Positions 44,154 to 52,797 of a stretch of DNA of 64,000 bases are shown in pieces; position 1 is the stretch's first letter; each line of letters starts with the position of its first letter. Source of the DNA: Bradyrhizobium sp. SK17 (lineage in GTDB: Bacteria > Pseudomonadota > Alphaproteobacteria > Rhizobiales > Xanthobacteraceae); assembly GCF_002831585.1 (NCBI RefSeq), contig NZ_CP025113.1, positions 7,393,001-7,457,000 on the forward strand, written 5' to 3'. Under the pieces are notes generated by a model that did not search any database, was not told the origin of the DNA, and saw only the letters and a list, made by a program, of their open reading frames with translations. The translations under genes and the position numbers were made by a program.

Positions 44154-45857
44154 TCAGAACAGGGTGTTGGCGTTCATGGCGAGGTGCTCGACGATCGGCC
44201 CGAGCGCCAGCGCCGGGAAGAAGGTGAGGCCGCCGATGATCAGGATCACGCCGATGACGAGGCCGACGAACAGCCCGCCGGTGGTCGGGAAGGTGCCCGC
44301 CGAGGCCGGGATCGACTTCTTCTCGACCAGCGAGCCTGCGATCGCCATCGCCGGCACGATCATGAAGAAGCGGCCGACGAACATCGCCATCGCGAGCGTC
44401 AGATTGTAGAACAGGGTGTTGCCGGTGAGGCCCGCGAACGCCGAGCCATTGTTGCCGGTTCCCGAGGTATAGGCATAGAGCACCTCGGTGAAACCGTGCG
44501 GGCCGGCATTGGCCATCGAGGCCACGGCCGAGGGCAGCACCACGCCGACCGCAGTCCAGCCGAGATACATCAGCGGCAGCACCAGGATCGCGAGCATCGC
44601 CATCTTGACCTCGCGTGCCTCGATCTTCTTGCCGACATATTCCGGCGTGCGGCCAACCATCAGGCCGGCGACGAAGATCGCCAACACGACGAACAGCAGC
44701 ATGCCGTAGAGGCCCGCGCCGACGCCGCCGATGATGACTTCGCCGAGTTGCATGTTGATCAGCGGGATCATGCCGCCAAGCGCGGTGAAGCTGTCATGCA
44801 TGGCGTTGACCGCGCCGCAGGAGGCGGCGGTGGTGACGACCGCGAACAGCGAGGACGCGACGATGCCGAAGCGGACCTCCTTGCCCTCCATGTTGCCGCC
44901 GGTCAGATCGACGGCATGCAGGATCGAGGTGCCGTTGGCTTCCGCCCAGTAGGTCACGGTGACGCCGGCGACGAACAGCAGGCCCATCACGGCGAAGATC
45001 GCCCAGCCCTGGCGCTGATTGCCGACCATGCGGCCGAACACGTTGGTCATCGCGGCACCGAGCGCGAAAATCGAGATCATCTGCACCAGGTTCGACAGCG
45101 CGGTCGGATTCTCGAACGGATGCGCAGCGTTGGCGTTGAAGAAGCCGCCGCCATTGGTGCCGAGCATCTTGATCGCGACCTGCGAAGCCACCGGGCCGAG
45201 CGCGATGGTCTGCTTGCCGCCCTCGAGCGTCGTTGCGTCGACATAGGCACCGAGCGTCTGCGGCATGCCCTGCCAGACCAGGAACAGCGCATAGACGATG
45301 CAGATCGGCAGCAGCACATAGAGCGTGCAGCGCGTCACGTCGACCCAGAAATTGCCGACCGTGCGCATCGTCGAACGCGAGAAGCCGCGGATCAGCGCCA
45401 TCGCGAGCGCGATGCCGGTGGCCGCCGACAGGAAGTTCTGGTGCGTCAGCCCCAGCATCTGGACCAGATAGGACAGCGTGCTCTCGCCGCCGTAGTTCTG
45501 CCAGTTGGTGTTGGTGATGAAGGAGATCGCGGTGTTGAAGGAAAGGTCCTCGGCAACCGCGGACTGTCCGGCCGGATTGAACGGCAGAAATGCCTGCAAC
45601 CGCATCAGCCCGTAGATGATGGCGAAGCCGCCGACATGGAACAGCAGCATGGCGACCGTATAGGTCAGCCAGTGCTGCTCGCGCCGCTCGTCGACGCCGC
45701 CGACCCAGTAGATGCCGCGCTCGACCGGGCGCAGCACGGGTGAGAGGAAGGTGCGCTCGCCGTTGAACACGCGGGTCATGTACCAGCCGAGCGGCTTGAC
45801 CAGCGCGGTTACAACAGCGCAGAACAGAATAATTTGAATCCAGCCGATGACGGTCAT
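44154..45857 (-). CDS. kdpA: Potassium-transporting ATPase subunit A
   Basis: 567 residues, about ten membrane helices. Potassium-selectivity segments are visible ([55 protein letters not shown]). KdpA forms the K+ channel-like subunit of the high-affinity KdpFABC pump in the inner membrane. It starts 4 bp after a tiny ORF whose end contains its ribosome site, and ends 23 bp before kdpB. Confidence 0.97.
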   Translation of the reverse strand: MTVIGWIQIILFCAVVTALVKPLGWYMTRVFNGERTFLSPVLRPVERGIYWVGGVDERREQHWLTYTVAMLLFHVGGFAIIYGLMRLQAFLPFNPAGQSAVAEDLSFNTAISFITNTNWQNYGGESTLSYLVQMLGLTHQNFLSAATGIALAMALIRGFSRSTMRTVGNFWVDVTRCTLYVLLPICIVYALFLVWQGMPQTLGAYVDATTLEGGKQTIALGPVASQVAIKMLGTNGGGFFNANAAHPFENPTALSNLVQMISIFALGAAMTNVFGRMVGNQRQGWAIFAVMGLLFVAGVTVTYWAEANGTSILHAVDLTGGNMEGKEVRFGIVASSLFAVVTTAASCGAVNAMHDSFTALGGMIPLINMQLGEVIIGGVGAGLYGMLLFVVLAIFVAGLMVGRTPEYVGKKIEAREVKMAMLAILVLPLMYLGWTAVGVVLPSAVASMANAGPHGFTEVLYAYTSGTGNNGSAFAGLTGNTLFYNLTLAMAMFVGRFFMIVPAMAIAGSLVEKKSIPASAGTFPTTGGLFVGLVIGVILIIGGLTFFPALALGPIVEHLAMNANTLF

Positions 45858-45861
45858 TGCG

Positions 45862-45966
45862 TCAAACCTTTCGAACGGGTGCGAGCCGCAGCAGCCACGC
45901 GAACATGCCGAGCAACAGCCCGGTCAGCACCGCGTCGGCCAACAGAATCGTGCAAAGCGCAAGCAT
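45862..45966 (-). CDS. Uncharacterised 34-residue membrane peptide between kdpF and kdpA
   Basis: Reads [20 protein letters not shown], then [14 protein letters not shown], a single hydrophobic helix with a basic C-terminus (inside-positive). AGGCGG lies about 5 nt before the ATG. The start is 9 nt after the kdpF stop and the stop is 4 nt before kdpA, so it is packed like a translated operon member. The kdpA ribosome site lies within its last codons, which suggests translational coupling. I do not recognise a named family. It could be an extra KdpF-like subunit or a leader that sets kdpA translation. Confidence 0.6.
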   Translation of the reverse strand: MLALCTILLADAVLTGLLLGMFAWLLRLAPVRKV

Positions 45967-45975
45967 CGCGGCCGC

Positions 45976-46065
45976 CTAGAAGCGCTCGGGCCGCAGCAAT
46001 GCGTAGGTGAGGTAGAACAACAGGCCGAGCGAGACGAGGCCGGCAAGCGAGTAATCGAAGATCAT
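45976..46065 (-). CDS. kdpF: Potassium-transporting ATPase subunit F
   Basis: 29 residues, one membrane helix: starts MIFDYSLAGLVSLGLLFYLT and ends with the classic LLRPERF. KdpF is the small lipid-like stabilising subunit of KdpFABC. CGGAGG lies 5 nt before the ATG. The stop of the preceding 27-residue ORF is 11 nt upstream. Confidence 0.93.
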   Translation of the reverse strand: MIFDYSLAGLVSLGLLFYLTYALLRPERF

Positions 46066-46076
46066 CGCCGCCTCCG

Positions 46077-46160
46077 TTACAGCCGTTCGCAGGCGTAGGC
46101 GTAGCCGATGCCGGCCGCGAAGAAGCCGATCGCGAGCGCCGCCATGAGAATATCCATCAT
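46077..46160 (-). CDS. Uncharacterised 27-residue membrane peptide heading the kdp operon
   Basis: Begins MMDILMAALAIGFFAAGIGY and ends AYACERL. AGGAG lies 6 nt before the first ATG, a strong site. It is the first ORF after the predicted kdp promoter and precedes kdpF by 11 nt. The ending Y-x-x-AC-(D/E)-RL is one I recall seeing in short ORFs ahead of kdpF in other proteobacteria (memory, not checked), which would mean a conserved unnamed kdp component. Confidence 0.7.
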   Translation of the reverse strand: MMDILMAALAIGFFAAGIGYAYACERL

Positions 46161-46238
46161 GAGAGACTCCTATGCGTCCAAGGGCGCGTGGCGGCCGTAT
46201 AAGCGCTCCGCGCCGGATCGTCGTGAAGTGCCATCCGG

Positions 46239-46289
46239 AGCATAGGTTTTCGAGAGGTGGCGAATAAGGACGTTATAGGAATGCTATAA
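46239..46289 (-). promoter_or_regulatory. Candidate kdp promoter with KdpE-type operator
   Basis: On the minus strand, TTATAG-CATTC-CTATAA (46289-46273) is a perfect palindrome with a 5-nt centre in an AT-rich patch. A TATGCT -10-like box lies at 46244-46239, about 28 nt downstream. The spacing suits an activator bound upstream of the polymerase, and the TTTATA element resembles known KdpE sites. The leader would be about 70 nt. Confidence 0.5.
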
Positions 46290-46319
46290 AGGCCGCGGGG
46301 GCAGCCGACGTTCTCAGCC

Positions 46320-46345
46320 GTCGTCCCGGCGAAGGCCGGGACGAC
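46320..46345. repeat. Hairpin repeat, family C
   Basis: An 11-bp perfect stem (GTCGTCCCGGC / GCCGGGACGAC) with a GAAG loop. The same core recurs at 58784-58806. I recall this hairpin as very common between genes in Bradyrhizobiaceae. The rest of the 46161-46487 spacer shows no gene. Confidence 0.75.
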
Positions 46346-46487
46346 AGGGGGGTCCGTCTTTATGGAATCCCTATATCTCCGCCCCCTCCTTCATCTCGTT
46401 TTCCAACGGGCACCGGGACCATTTTGGGCCTGCGGCCAATGCCTTGGGCCAAACTTTCCGAGGCCGCACCTGGGACGAGATGACGCT

Positions 46488-46952
46488 ATGTCCGTGCTAT
46501 CGCAAAACACCACCACTGACCTCGGCGAGCGGCTGCGCGACGCTTACGCCGTCACCGCCGAGTTCATGGCCGACATCGTCAGCCAGGCCTGCCGACGCTT
46601 CCCGTCGGTCGGTCAGGCTGGCAAGAGCGCGCGCGTCGAGCGCCTGATCCAGTCCGGCGCCTGGACCGACGCCGCGATCGCGCTGCTCGACCTCGAGCTG
46701 CCGCAGTGGCAGATTCGCCGGCTGGTCTATGACGAGGGCGAATGGCATTGCGCCTTGTCGCGCCAACGCGAGCTGCCGGACTGGCTCGACCAGTCGATCG
46801 AGACCCGCCATGCCGATCTCGCGCTCGCGATCCTCGCGGGCTTCGTCGAGGCGCAGCGAATCTCCGCGCCCGGCAGCCGTGGCAGCGTGCCCACCGTGCG
46901 TCGCGGCGTGAGCTCGTCCTACGAGCCGGTGCTCGTCGACAATTTCGGTTGA
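46488..46952 (+). CDS. Conserved hypothetical protein
   Basis: 154 residues from the ATG at 46488. No signal or membrane helix. Segments AWTDAAIALLDLELPQWQIR and YDEGEWHCALSRQRELPDWL look like a well-formed soluble alpha-helical protein, and the frame has good high-GC third positions. I recall similar proteins in Bradyrhizobium genomes without assigned function. It is followed after 13 bp by a small membrane protein gene on the same strand. Confidence 0.75.
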   Translation: MSVLSQNTTTDLGERLRDAYAVTAEFMADIVSQACRRFPSVGQAGKSARVERLIQSGAWTDAAIALLDLELPQWQIRRLVYDEGEWHCALSRQRELPDWLDQSIETRHADLALAILAGFVEAQRISAPGSRGSVPTVRRGVSSSYEPVLVDNFG

Positions 46953-46965
46953 TGGCGGCGCGATC

Positions 46966-47241
46966 GTGAACACCAAACAACTGCCGCGAGAGCTGCAGTC
47001 GGTCCAGGTCATGGTCCGGTTCGGCTTTCGGCTCGCCATCATGATCGGGTTTGCCGTGTTCGCCGGCGCGGGATTCGGCAAGGGCCTCGTCACGCTGCTG
47101 TGGATGTCGGCGCTGATCTGCGCGCTCACCGGGCTCGTCAAGCGGGAGATGCCGTTGGCGGCGAACCTCAATCACTGGGACGAGATGACCGCCTATGTCG
47201 CGCTATGCGCACTCGGCGCCGGCATCGCCCAATACCTCTGA
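46966..47241 (+). CDS. Small hypothetical membrane protein
   Basis: 91 residues from GTG 46966. Three hydrophobic stretches: FRLAIMIGFAVFAGAGFG, LVTLLWMSALICALTGLV and MTAYVALCALGAGIAQYL. No recognisable motif. It probably forms an operon with the preceding hypothetical (13 bp gap). The following 196 bp to the next gene show nothing I can name. Confidence 0.65.
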   Translation: MNTKQLPRELQSVQVMVRFGFRLAIMIGFAVFAGAGFGKGLVTLLWMSALICALTGLVKREMPLAANLNHWDEMTAYVALCALGAGIAQYL

Positions 47242-47437
47242 ATCATCACTCAAATCCTATGCCGCTCCTATGAAGTCGCTCGTCCTTCGCGCTCGATTTC
47301 ATATCCGCCACGACAGACATTGAACGCGTGAATGAGACTGTAGCGTTTTCGAGCGAAGCCTGCCCCGCACTTGATCCGGGATGCATACCGGTTCGCCCGA
47401 AGGAAACGCGTCAGAAAAGGAAGAAGGACTGACTAAC

Positions 47438-47692
47438 GTGAAACTCGTCGAACCTCCCTCGTGCAGCGCTGCGTCCACCATCGTCTTCATCGGCCGCAAC
47501 CACCGCGGCCAGTGGGTCGCCCAGCAACAGAACGGCCTCTATGGCGGCTTGTTCGTCAACCGCGCCCAGGCTGTCAAATACGCGCTGTTCGAGAACGGCC
47601 AGCACCCCGAAATGATCGTCGAACTGTCGCGCGAGATCGAGCTCGATATGCGCAGCCAGACCGCTGATATTCCCGCGAGCCGCGTGGCGTGA
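47438..47692 (+). CDS. Small conserved hypothetical protein
   Basis: 84 residues from a GTG at 47438, with AAGGA about 10 nt upstream. The core IVFIGRNHRGQWVAQQQNG and LYGGLFVNRAQAVKYALFEN resembles small Bradyrhizobium proteins with a W-V-x-Q-x-x-x-G-L-x-G-G-L-F pattern (recalled, not searched). It is soluble and of unknown function. Its stop overlaps the DapA-like start by 4 bp (GTGA). Confidence 0.7.
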   Translation: MKLVEPPSCSAASTIVFIGRNHRGQWVAQQQNGLYGGLFVNRAQAVKYALFENGQHPEMIVELSREIELDMRSQTADIPASRVA

Positions 47693-48642
47693 GCCGCCCC
47701 ATGATCGCGCAGACAGCATCGAGATGGGCAGCGCCGGCCGATTCGACCGAATGGCTGTCGGGCTTCATCCCCGATCTTCCGACCCCCTTCAACCACCATG
47801 ACGAAATCGACGTCGATGCGTTCGGCCGGCTGTGCGAGCGCCAGATCGCAGCCGGCGCCACCGCGCTGGTGGTTGGCGAGACCGCGGGCGAAAGCTCGAC
47901 GCTGGAGCCCGCCGAGCGCGCGCAGTTGGTTGCCATCGCAGCCCGCGTCGCGCGCAGGCGGGTCCGCATCATCGCCGGCGCCGGATCGAACGCGACGGAT
48001 CGTGCCGTCACGTTCACGCGGGCCGCCGAGGCGGCGGGCGCAGATGCCATCATGTCGGTCGTGCCCTATTACAACAAGCCGATGCCGCAGGGCATGGCGG
48101 CGCATTTCCGCGCCGTGGCCGCCGCCACCACGCTGCCGGTGATCCTGCACGACGTCCCGTCGCGGACTGTCAAGGGACTCGCCGACGAGACGCTGCTCGA
48201 ACTCGCGACCTCGCCACGGTTCGCGGGATTGCGCGACAGCGGTGCCGACGTCGCCCGGCTGGCGCGGCTGCGCGCACGCCTGCCCGCGACGTTCCGAATG
48301 CTGACCGGTGACGACAATTCATCGCTCGCCTGGCTTGCGGCCGGCGGCGATGGCTGCGTCTCCGCGGTGACGAACGTCGCGCCCGACCTGTATGTCGCCG
48401 TGCACCGGCACTTCCGCGCGGGCCGGCTGTACCAGGCGCGCGAGTTGCATCAGCGGCTGGTGCCGCTGGCGACCCTGCTGGAACGCGAGCATCCGGCCGC
48501 GCTGAAGTTCGCGCTGGCGCTGTTGGGCTTCATGCAACCGGCGACGCGGCTGCCGATCGTGCAATTGGGGACGGCGGCGAAGGCCGAAGTGGCACAGGCG
48601 ATGGCCGCACTTGCCGACGAATATCTTGCAGCGGCACAGTGA
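47689..48642 (+). CDS. DapA-family (class I aldolase-like) protein lacking the Schiff-base lysine
   Basis: 317 residues from GTG 47689 (or 313 from ATG 47701). The TIM-barrel of the dihydrodipicolinate synthase / N-acetylneuraminate lyase family is clear: PYYNKPMPQGMAAHFRAVA, VPSRT, and MLTGDDNSSLAWLAAGGDG. Three catalytic positions differ from E. coli DapA. The lysine of GIKEAT is Arg (AGLRDSG, near residue 182), the proton-relay Tyr of LYNVPSRT is His (LHDVPSRT, near 154), and GTTGES reads GETAGES (Glu near 64). It is unlikely to be a normal DHDPS; it may be a pseudoenzyme or have another activity. Confidence 0.88.
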   Translation: MSRPMIAQTASRWAAPADSTEWLSGFIPDLPTPFNHHDEIDVDAFGRLCERQIAAGATALVVGETAGESSTLEPAERAQLVAIAARVARRRVRIIAGAGSNATDRAVTFTRAAEAAGADAIMSVVPYYNKPMPQGMAAHFRAVAAATTLPVILHDVPSRTVKGLADETLLELATSPRFAGLRDSGADVARLARLRARLPATFRMLTGDDNSSLAWLAAGGDGCVSAVTNVAPDLYVAVHRHFRAGRLYQARELHQRLVPLATLLEREHPAALKFALALLGFMQPATRLPIVQLGTAAKAEVAQAMAALADEYLAAAQ

Positions 48643-48776
48643 GACAGGCCGACGCGGCGTAAGCCATCGCAATGCACAATGGCGCGAGCCAACATCGCTG
48701 CGCCATTTCGCGGCGCTGCATGAAATCGCCGGTGAGCCTCGACCGTGGTGTTGCCGCTGGCGATGAACCTGCTCGA
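48643..48776. other. Short non-coding spacer
   Basis: 134 bp between the convergent DapA-like gene and a small minus-strand gene. I see no clear terminator hairpin or gene. Confidence 0.4.
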
Positions 48777-48968
48777 TCACCTGACGCGGCGCAGCGAGGT
48801 CACCTGACCCGGCAAATGCTTGGCGCGCCACGCCGGCCCCGGGCCGCGCATGTAATGCGCCTCGGGCCGATAGGCGCTGATCGGCTCCTCGCCGATCCAG
48901 GCGAGGAATTTGAACATCCGCTCTGCGGCGCCGCGCAGCAGGGCCCTGATCGACGAAGTCGCGCGCAT
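48777..48968 (-). CDS. Small hypothetical protein, downstream member of a pair
   Basis: 63 residues, basic. Reads MRATSSIRALLRGAAERMFK, then FLAWIGEEPISAYRPEAHYM and a basic tail. Its ATG lies 1 nt after the stop of the upstream 91-residue gene (TGA-G-ATG), so it is probably translated by re-initiation. The family is unknown to me; an internal ATG at residue 18 is an alternative start. Confidence 0.55.
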   Translation of the reverse strand: MRATSSIRALLRGAAERMFKFLAWIGEEPISAYRPEAHYMRGPGPAWRAKHLPGQVTSLRRVR

Positions 48969-48969
48969 C

Positions 48970-49245
48970 TCAATAATCCCACTTCTCGCCGAGCACGGCC
49001 GGTGCCCGCGGATATTTCTCGGCATCGCCGCCCAGCATGCCGACATGGAGATTGGTCTGCGCCCAGTGCTCGTGGCCGCGATGCAGCAGCAGCTCGTTGC
49101 GCAGCCGGTGGATTTTAGCCGCCGCGATCGCGCGGTGGATCGTCTTGAACGCGAGGCCGATCCGCCGGACCGTCCGGCGCAGCGCGGTCTGCATGGCACC
49201 GGCCGGGCCATGGGGCCGGACATCGTGCAAATGAAGCAGGGTCAT
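48970..49245 (-). CDS. Small hypothetical protein, upstream member of a pair
   Basis: 91 residues from ATG 49243-49245, preceded by GGAAGG. Begins MTLLHLHDVRPHGPAGAMQT, then RIGLAFKTIHRAIAAAKIHR, LRNELLLHRGHEHWAQTNLH and ends VLGEKWDY. The basic helical centre resembles short Bradyrhizobium proteins sometimes near DUF1127-type genes, but I cannot name a family. Forms a tight pair with the 63-residue gene. Confidence 0.7.
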   Translation of the reverse strand: MTLLHLHDVRPHGPAGAMQTALRRTVRRIGLAFKTIHRAIAAAKIHRLRNELLLHRGHEHWAQTNLHVGMLGGDAEKYPRAPAVLGEKWDY

Positions 49246-49262
49246 GTCCCACCTTCCTGTTG

Positions 49263-49282
49263 GCGGCGCGCGAACGCGCCGC
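49263..49282 (-). promoter_or_regulatory. Perfect GC stem-loop in the leader of the 91-residue gene
   Basis: GCGGCGCG-CGAA-CGCGCCGC, an 8-bp stem with a 4-nt loop, ends 18 nt before the ATG and next to its ribosome site. It may influence translation. Confidence 0.35.
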
Positions 49283-49496
49283 GTCAAGCTGGAAGATGCT
49301 GAGGACGGCGTAGGAATTCGAGAGGACCCGCCGCGTCATGACATAGGCGCGCCATAAGCGGCCAGCGCGCCGCCGCAATGCCGCAAATCGGGACAATTCG
49401 GCCGATTTTACCTTTGAGCACCCCTTCCCTGGTGCCGGTTTACGGTCGCGGGCAAGACCGGTAACGTTGCCTCCCAGTGCGACGTGGAGAGTGCCG

Positions 49497-49904
49497 ATGC
49501 GGCCAAAGGATCAGATCAACTGGATGCTGACAGACGCGATCGAGGCGCTCGCCCGGGCCGAACGATTGCACCAGAGCTTCCTCAATTTGCACCCGCGGGC
49601 AGGCAGCAGCGAGCCGAGCTGGGAACCGCCGATGGACGTGATCGAGACCGACGAGGAGATCCTGATCCTGGTCGCGCTGCCGGGGGTCGATCCCGACGAG
49701 GTCGAGGCCGCGCTCGACGGCGGCACGCTGGTGATCTCCGGCCGCCGCATCCTGCCCGCTGAACTGCGCGACGCCCGCATCCTGCGTCTCGAACTGCCGC
49801 AGGGCCGGTTCGAGCGCCGCATCGCGCTGCCGACCGGCCGCTACACCATCAGCCGCTTTGCCGCGCATGGCTGCGTCGGCCTGCGGCTCGGAAAATCGAG
49901 CTGA
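49497..49904 (+). CDS. Hsp20 / alpha-crystallin family small heat-shock protein, atypical
   Basis: 135 residues from ATG 49497 (GGAGAG 5 nt upstream). The alpha-crystallin domain starts PPMDVIETDEEILILVALPG and continues DPDEVEAALDGGTLVISGRR. It ends shortly after RISRF-like strand sequence (TISRFAAHGCVGLRLGKSS). The usual A-x-x-x-N-G-V-L is only loosely kept (AHGCVGLRL) and there is no C-terminal I-x-I motif, which normal sHsps need for oligomer assembly. It lies 11 bp before lon and is likely co-transcribed, suggesting it hands substrates to that protease (inference). Confidence 0.88.
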   Translation: MRPKDQINWMLTDAIEALARAERLHQSFLNLHPRAGSSEPSWEPPMDVIETDEEILILVALPGVDPDEVEAALDGGTLVISGRRILPAELRDARILRLELPQGRFERRIALPTGRYTISRFAAHGCVGLRLGKSS

Positions 49905-49915
49905 GGGATTTCGAC

Positions 49916-52294
<2,379 letters not shown>

Positions 52295-52310
52295 CTGCTT
52301 TATCAACAGC

Positions 52311-52343
52311 AGGGGGCGTGCAGCAATCTCTGCCACGCCCCCT
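52311..52343 (+). terminator. Stem-loop terminator after lon
   Basis: A 10-bp perfect stem (AGGGGGCGTG / CACGCCCCCT) with a 13-nt loop begins 17 nt after the lon stop. Confidence 0.6.
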
Positions 52344-52363
52344 GGATTAGATTCGCAGGACGG

Positions 52364-52429
52364 GTAGAGCTAAGCGAAACCCATCGCCTGTGCCACATGT
52401 CGCGAATGATGGGTTTCGCTTCGCTCTAC
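52364..52429. repeat. Palindromic intergenic repeat, family B, copy 1
   Basis: Arms GTAGAGCTAAGCGAAACCCA and TGGGTTTCGCTTCGCTCTAC face each other across a ~25-nt centre. A second copy is at 58597-58661. I recall this 'GTAGAGCG-AGCGAAACCCATC' repeat as frequent in Bradyrhizobium. Confidence 0.8.
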
Positions 52430-52444
52430 ACGGCCGAGCGGGCT

Positions 52445-52702
52445 TCAGCTCTTCTCCATGCAATCTTCGATGTAAAACCAGCGGTCGTCGCCGGTCAGGC
52501 CCTTCGACTTCACCTCGGCGCGGCAGGCCTTCAGCTTGGGCTTGTTGGCGACCCACTTCGCCTTCATGTCCTTCAGCTTCTGCATGGTGAGCTTCATGCG
52601 CGACGGCTTGGCTTCGGATGGAGCGGTGCCCTGGGCCGAGGCGGCTTGCAGTGAGCCAGCGAGGAGCAATGCGGCAGCAAGACAGATTGCCGGACGAAGC
52701 AT
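52445..52702 (-). CDS. Small exported protein with PsiF-like repeat
   Basis: 85 residues. A clear signal peptide (LRPAICLAAALLLAGSLQA, cleavage near ASA-QG) precedes a lysine-rich periplasmic part. The end ACRAEVKSKGLTGDDRWFYI then EDCM matches the C-x(n)-K-x-L-x-G-(D/E)-x-R-x-x-F-(M/I)-x-x-C pattern of PsiF repeats, a phosphate-starvation-related family of unknown activity. Only one repeat is seen. A tandem 15-bp repeat lies 15 nt upstream of the ATG. Confidence 0.78.
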   Translation of the reverse strand: MLRPAICLAAALLLAGSLQAASAQGTAPSEAKPSRMKLTMQKLKDMKAKWVANKPKLKACRAEVKSKGLTGDDRWFYIEDCMEKS

Positions 52703-52717
52703 GACGGAAATTCCCTT

Positions 52718-52747
52718 GACTATCGGTTCAATGACTATCGATTGAAT
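52718..52747 (-). repeat. Two tandem 15-bp direct repeats before the PsiF-like gene
   Basis: GACTATCGGTTCAAT (52718-52732) is followed directly by GACTATCGATTGAAT (52733-52747), 13 of 15 bases identical. Position suggests a regulator-binding site or a local duplication. It does not look like a Pho box to me. Confidence 0.55.
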
Positions 52748-52760
52748 TCAACATGGCGGA

Positions 52761-52784
52761 GCGCGGGACGCAAACGTCCCGCGC
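52761..52784 (-). terminator. Stem-loop terminator after the OFA transporter gene
   Basis: A perfect 10-bp stem (GCGCGGGACG / CGTCCCGCGC) with a 4-nt loop lies 14 nt past the stop. No T-tract. Confidence 0.6.
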
Positions 52785-52797
52785 ATCCGGCTTCCAG

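Noticed and set aside
46362..46487. Upstream extension of the 154-residue hypothetical protein
   Set aside because: The extension lies in repeat and promoter sequence and gives unlikely residues; the ATG at 46488 starts a protein-like sequence.
48672..49118. 148-codon plus-strand frame over the small-gene pair
   Set aside because: Low protein-like quality and no ribosome site; the minus-strand pair explains the region better.
49441..49499. Possible ROSE-type RNA thermometer before hsp20
   Set aside because: ROSE elements are known before Bradyrhizobium small heat-shock genes, but here only a 4-bp CTCC/GGAG pairing masks the ribosome site, and I could not find the usual conserved ROSE core. 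Not strong enough to annotate.
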